Of a DNA stretch of 64,000 nucleotides, positions 59,364 through 64,000 are shown in pieces. The notes under the pieces were generated by a model. The model was given only the letters and a program-made list of their open reading frames with translations. It ran no database searches and was not told the DNA's origin. Numbering within the stretch: position 1 is the first letter of the stretch; each line of letters opens with the position of its first letter. Made by a program: the position numbers and the translations under genes. The stretch is from Strigops habroptila (lineage: Eukaryota; Chordata; Aves; Psittaciformes; Psittacidae): assembly GCF_004027225.2 (NCBI RefSeq), contig NC_044277.2, positions 70,925,400 through 70,989,399 on the forward strand, written 5' to 3'.

Positions 59364-62300
59364 TAATTTCCAACTAAAAATACAGCTACATCTTCAGCAA
59401 GTTTCACTAATACCCACAAATCAAGCTTTGGCTGGTCCTTGTGCCTACAAGTAATTAAGTGCATGTAGCTCCTGGGACTTCCTAAAACATGTACAATTAG
59501 CAGTCAGTCAAAACATGACTTCAAGGGTTTTATGGTCTCTTATTGGCAAAGAGGAAAAACCTCACAGTATCTTGTGTACACAAGGTTTAGCAGAAGAAAA
59601 CAGCCTGGAGCTTTAGTATAAGTATTACAGAACTGGTTTAGTGCTGAATGCATGACAAGAAGGAAAATAACTCTTTCGCAAGCATTGCACTACCAGAAAT
59701 TGTGAGGTTTCTTGGATTAGCTCTCAGTCACAGCGTACATGTCGTGCCCACAGCACTATCCCTTGCAGAGCTTCTTTTAAAATATCTTCACACATCTGTA
59801 ACAAAAGCATGACTTGGAAACTACCAAAAGAATTATCTAAGTGATTAGTTTCATTGACTATTACTAAAAGGCTGGTCTTCGCATTAATAGCAAAGGATGA
59901 AATAGGCCCAGAGCAGGATTTGAACTCAGTAATGTTCACATAAAACCTTTGTCTCCAAAATGGAGACAAATACAATCTATTAGACATCCCATGGCAATCA
60001 GCGCACCAGCAAGGACTGTAATTTCATGGCACAAAGGCCTAGCAAATTAGTGCTTTTTTTTCTAATGAGAATTCCCTCATTAACACATAAACATTCATTA
60101 ATTCTGAAATCACATCTCAGAAGAGGAAAAATTAAAACACATACAGCTCACTTAAGTGATAACAGTCTGGTGATGGCAGTTATGGACTTGACTTGAAAGA
60201 AGAAAACATTTTCCTCCCAACCTCCTGGATGGAGCAAAACATTGTGCTTTGGGATCTGTACTGATCATGATGTGGGAGAAATGCCAGGTAGGTTTAGGTC
60301 ATCATCCAGATTAGCTGGGTTGGGTGTTTGCACAGTCTAGGTTTAAACGAACAAAATGAGTGGGGGGCCGAGTTTCTTAGTGATGTTTCTATCAGACTGT
60401 GGAATAACTTCTGAACAGGAGTGGTGGGAATGGCATGGGGTGAACCATTTAAAGGTGCAGCTGGAAGACTCGAGGATAACGAAGGAACACTCCTGCACTG
60501 GCAGAGGGACTGACTAGATGATTTCATAATATCATCTGCAGCTTCAGTGGGGTACTCCAAAATGGGCAAAATCGCACCCACTGGATGTGAGCGCAGGAGC
60601 AAAGGTGGATTGCATAAATGGAAAAGAAGGACTATGAATTTTACAGCAGAGGAAAGTAAAAGCAGGAAGTTCATTGAAACAGGTTTTGCCATTCACTGTT
60701 TAGCTCCTTATTTAGTTATTCCTGTATTTTTCTGCACTATTTTTCTGGGATGTAAGGAACTTAAAGAGCTGTGAGCAACTTTCCAATGCAAGTCCCATAC
60801 TGACAAGCTGAGGTATCTCTTACAGATAGAATGAATGGGCAAGGAGAGACAGCTGAAATATTTCAGCTTTTTCAACATTTCTCCCCCATTCCCCCCAAAA
60901 CAAAAGAAAAAACAAAAAAACAGAAGTTTAATTGGAGGGCAAGAGGCAGTCTGGTCAGAATCAGCTCTCTTGATGCTACATCTAAGTTAAGGAAATCTGT
61001 TAAAAAGTAACAGTAATCAAAAGCCACCTGCATCTTCTAAGGTTCAACTTGTGCTCCTAGTTAGAATAAAGGAAGTTGATCCTTTGACTTCGTCTGGATT
61101 CAGAAGAACACTTTCACTAAAAACCTGAGGGCTTTTTTTGGTGATGAACCAATATAAACACATATCATCAGACCTATGAGATAACAGATAGCAAATAAAA
61201 TCAAAAGTTTCTTGGTATGTAATTAGGCATCCTACAATAAGCAGGCCAAATAAGATGCTTTGAAGATAAGTCAAAGCTGCCTTTCAGAACAGAAACCTGT
61301 TAGTAGACCAGTACTTTCGCAGTTTGTGGTGAACTTTTTGGTTCACTAACCAAATACCAATCTTCTACTTGTTAAATTAATAGCCATTTGCCCAGGTGGC
61401 ATGAATCAGAATAGCCTCACGGACTTGGTGGGGCAGAAGCCAGAGATCTGGTATGCTTCCCTTTTTGCAGGAGACTGCAGTTAAGAAAACTTAGTAAACT
61501 TAGCTTTAATGACTCATTTCTTATCATTTGATTTCCTCCTCTTACACATGATCGAGAAATCCCTGCATGCAAAAAGGCAGAGTGAAAATAGTGGATTTAG
61601 AATAGATACATTAGTTGAGTTCTGTGTCTTGGACTCTAGAGCGTGATATTTGTATTTCATGCCTTAACTACGTCAAAATTGTTACACCATGATAAGTTCA
61701 CTACTGCGTGGTAATCTTATAGATACGCAATCTCACTAACATCCTTTTGCCAATGAATTTAGAAATAGAAAAGAGGCAGGGGGAAGGAGGGAACAGTTTC
61801 ACATTTAATTTTTAACAGGCATGTCCAGAACAATAACTGGTTGAAGGGATGGAGCTAAAAAAAAAAACTATATAGTGGCAAGTACTGGGGTAAATTATTA
61901 AAATGTCACATAACAGACAAAGAGCCATAGATTTATTCCATTTTCATTTTATATTTTTGCTCAAAATAAGAAGTGAAGCAGAAACAACAAAATCTAATCT
62001 TGGGGCAGGGAGGTGTCTCTCTTTTATTTTATTTTTAACAAAGAGCCACCTGACACATCAAACTAAAAAGACAAGGGAGCTGTAGAGTTGAGGTTCTGTT
62101 TCCGGCACTGCTGCTAGCACCCTTGGTTAAGTCATAAACGGAGATCAACTATCGGCTGTATCATACATTCCCCCAATTTATTCTGAAGCTCTGAAAGTGT
62201 CTAACCCATCAATGGTGCCTTGTAAGATCCTCAACTTCACTCTACTTGAGTTTCCCATCTCTGCCCCAGCAATATAGTTAAAGACATGAGGAAAGAGAGG

Positions 62301-62482
62301 AAGGGAACAAAGTGCCTATTTAGCTCATGCCAGGATGGTGCTGCTGGAGCTATGACTATAAAAAAGGAAGCCAAAGAGGGATTTCTTACTAAAATCTCAT
62401 TCTCCATCCTTTCACAAACTAAAGTTGGGTTTAATACGTGCAGGTTGTTTCCTGGAGAAATGCTAGATCCACTGGAGAAGTT

Positions 62483-62880
62483 ATCATAGAATCACAGAAT
62501 GGTTTGGGTTGGAAAGGTTGGAAAGGACCTTAAGGATCATCTAGTTCCAACCCCCCTGCCATGGGCAGAGATGCCTCACACTAGACCAGATTGGTCCAAG
62601 CCCTGTCCAACCTGGCCTTGAACACAGAGAGGGATGCAGGGCAGCCGCAACTTCTCTGGGCAACCTGTGCCAGCACCTCAGCACCCTCACAGTAAAGAAC
62701 TTCTTCCTAATATCTAATATAAATATACCCTGTTTCAGTTTAAGGCTATTCCCCCTTGCCCTGTCACTACATGCCCCTGTAAAAAGTTCCTCTCCAGATT
62801 TTCTGTAGGCCCTTTTTAGATATTGGAAGACTACTATAAGGTCTCCCCTGCTCCTTCTCTTCTCCAGACTGAACAACCCC
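62483..62880 (-). mobile_element. CR1 LINE fragment, 3' end, with a small internal duplication
   Basis: It begins atcatagaatcacagaatgg and ends in ttctcttctccagactgaac, in the same orientation as the other two copies. ggttggaaaggttggaaagg shows a 10-bp unit (ggttggaaag) duplicated, absent from the other two copies. The 5' end is truncated. Confidence 0.94.
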
Positions 62881-63217
62881 AACAAGATCTAAGAAAAGTA
62901 AGATAGACATTTTTCTGGATGAGAATCACAACCCAATTCACACCCTGGTTTTACTAGTAGAACCTCAAACCTCAGTGATGAGAAGAGAGTTGCTCTGGGA
63001 CGGGAGCCAGGCTCTCAGGTAGGAGATACCAGCCCAGGATACACTCATTTTTACCTTCCTAAGACCTAACAAGAACATTAAATGCAAAACTCTTCTTCCT
63101 GCTTTAGCAGAGTGCAGCACAACCTGGTCGGTACTAGGGGATCTTTGTATTTTAGATGTGGAAACATTTGTACTTTTTTTTTTTTACCTTCCTTAACTGT
63201 TAGGCCCTAGAACTGAT

Positions 63218-63234
63218 AAAAAAAAAAAAAAAAA
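63218..63234. repeat. A17 homopolymer
   Basis: 17 uninterrupted A, followed by an A-rich stretch to about 63255; a T12 run lies 33 bp before it. Confidence 0.9.
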
Positions 63235-64000
63235 CTGAGAAAAAAAGAAAAAAAGGGCAGGAAAAATACTGCTTGTTAAGTGAGATACTATCTGTGTTTT
63301 CTGACTCTCTTGTACGGGTGCCGGATACTGTTTGGTTAAATGTATGTCAGCTCTCTCCTCATTTCAGAACTGCAACTGCTTGTCTCATGAAATATCGCTT
63401 TCAGGAGAAAAATAAAAAGTATGAACTCTGTGCTAGTCACACAGTATTTCAGTTCCTCTAGGAGCCAGCCATGCCTGGATTCCCAGAAGTGGGAATGTCT
63501 GTGTGCACACAGGGTTTGGCTCGCTCATACTAATTTTATACTTCCTTGGCCCAGCTCGCCACTGCCACACCTGAATCAGCTACAGCTGCATAAAGCACAT
63601 GGCTGCAAAACACTGCCTTTGAGCTGAGAAGACCTATTTTCTTTCTGGATTAAAAACCAAAAAAACCCACCAAAGAAATCCCTGAAACTATTCTTTTCTT
63701 TTAAACACAACTAACTGTGCTAGTGAACCAAATCACCTAATTCCATAGGCTCAGAGAGTAAGCTACACCTGATGAGTATTACTCACAGAACAGGAGAAAT
63801 AAATAAAAGTGGTTTTCAACTGACAAGACAATCTCACACTCCTGAAACTGCCATTGTCTCACTGGTCCCCAGTATAAAAGAAAAGCTCCCTCATCATGCA
63901 AGGAAGAATCCTAGAAGCATGTAGAACCCCAGGAGAAGAGGAGGGGAAAAATTCCTTTCTGAATTCACCAGCCTATGAAAAAGAAGTAGGTAACATCCCT

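Larger units (their letters stand above)
58757..64000 (-). other. IKZF1: IKZF1 intron 2, 3' part (5.2 kb visible)
   Basis: The region upstream of exon 3 to the window edge. It contains two CR1 tails (58937-59082 and 62483-62880), a C11A10 run at 59343-59363, T12 at 63174-63185 and A17 at 63218-63234. I searched for a short exon encoding an Ikaros N-terminus (Met-Asp/Glu-rich, QDMSQVSG) and did not find it, so the intron continues past 64000. Confidence 0.85.

Noticed and set aside
60294..60692. 132-codon minus-strand open frame in intron 2
   Set aside because: Ser/Leu/Pro-rich, no family resemblance, no good splice sites in matching phase. It is not the Ikaros start exon.
58757..64000. IKZF1 start exon within the window
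   Set aside because: No minus-strand sequence encoding an Ikaros N-terminus with a donor after the first base of a codon was found.

Overview
The window is vertebrate nuclear DNA, almost certainly from a bird. It is AT-rich and intron-dominated, has no long uninterrupted ORF, and carries three 5'-truncated CR1 LINE tails of the avian type. The species cannot be named from the sequence. Nothing prokaryotic or viral is visible.

One gene can be supported: IKZF1 (Ikaros), on the minus strand. Six consecutive coding exons are visible, corresponding to mammalian exons 3 to 8: 58637-58756, 30281-30541, 24454-24621, 22358-22483, 17760-17894 and 12872-13578. All have AG/GT borders and join in frame into about 505 residues. 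With the missing start exon, which should lie beyond 64000 and would add 13 codons plus one base if it matches mammals, the protein would be 518 residues. It has the CtBP-binding PEDLS motif, four N-terminal DNA-binding zinc fingers and two C-terminal dimerisation fingers.

A seventh, 60-nt exon at 32614-32673 has clean splice sites and the right phase. It encodes a peptide I recognise from the mammalian alternative exon 3B (20-residue insertion upstream of finger 1). This is the most interesting item in the window.

Layout from left to right: 1-8237 is intergenic DNA 3' of IKZF1 with no recognisable gene. A CR1 tail lies at 8238-8683. About 9065-12871 is the probable long 3' UTR (end uncertain). 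Exon 8, introns and exons 7 to 4 fill 12872-30541. A 28.1-kb intron (30542-58636) holds exon 3B, a small GC/CpG-rich patch with two CCAAT boxes, a polypurine tract, microsatellites, a MIR-like CORE-SINE and an L2/L3-like retroposon tail. Exon 3 follows, then part of intron 2 with two CR1 tails to the window end.

Every visible coding intron is phase 1, so every internal exon is a multiple of three and can be skipped or included without a frameshift. This is the structural basis of the Ikaros isoform family. No new multi-gene system was found.
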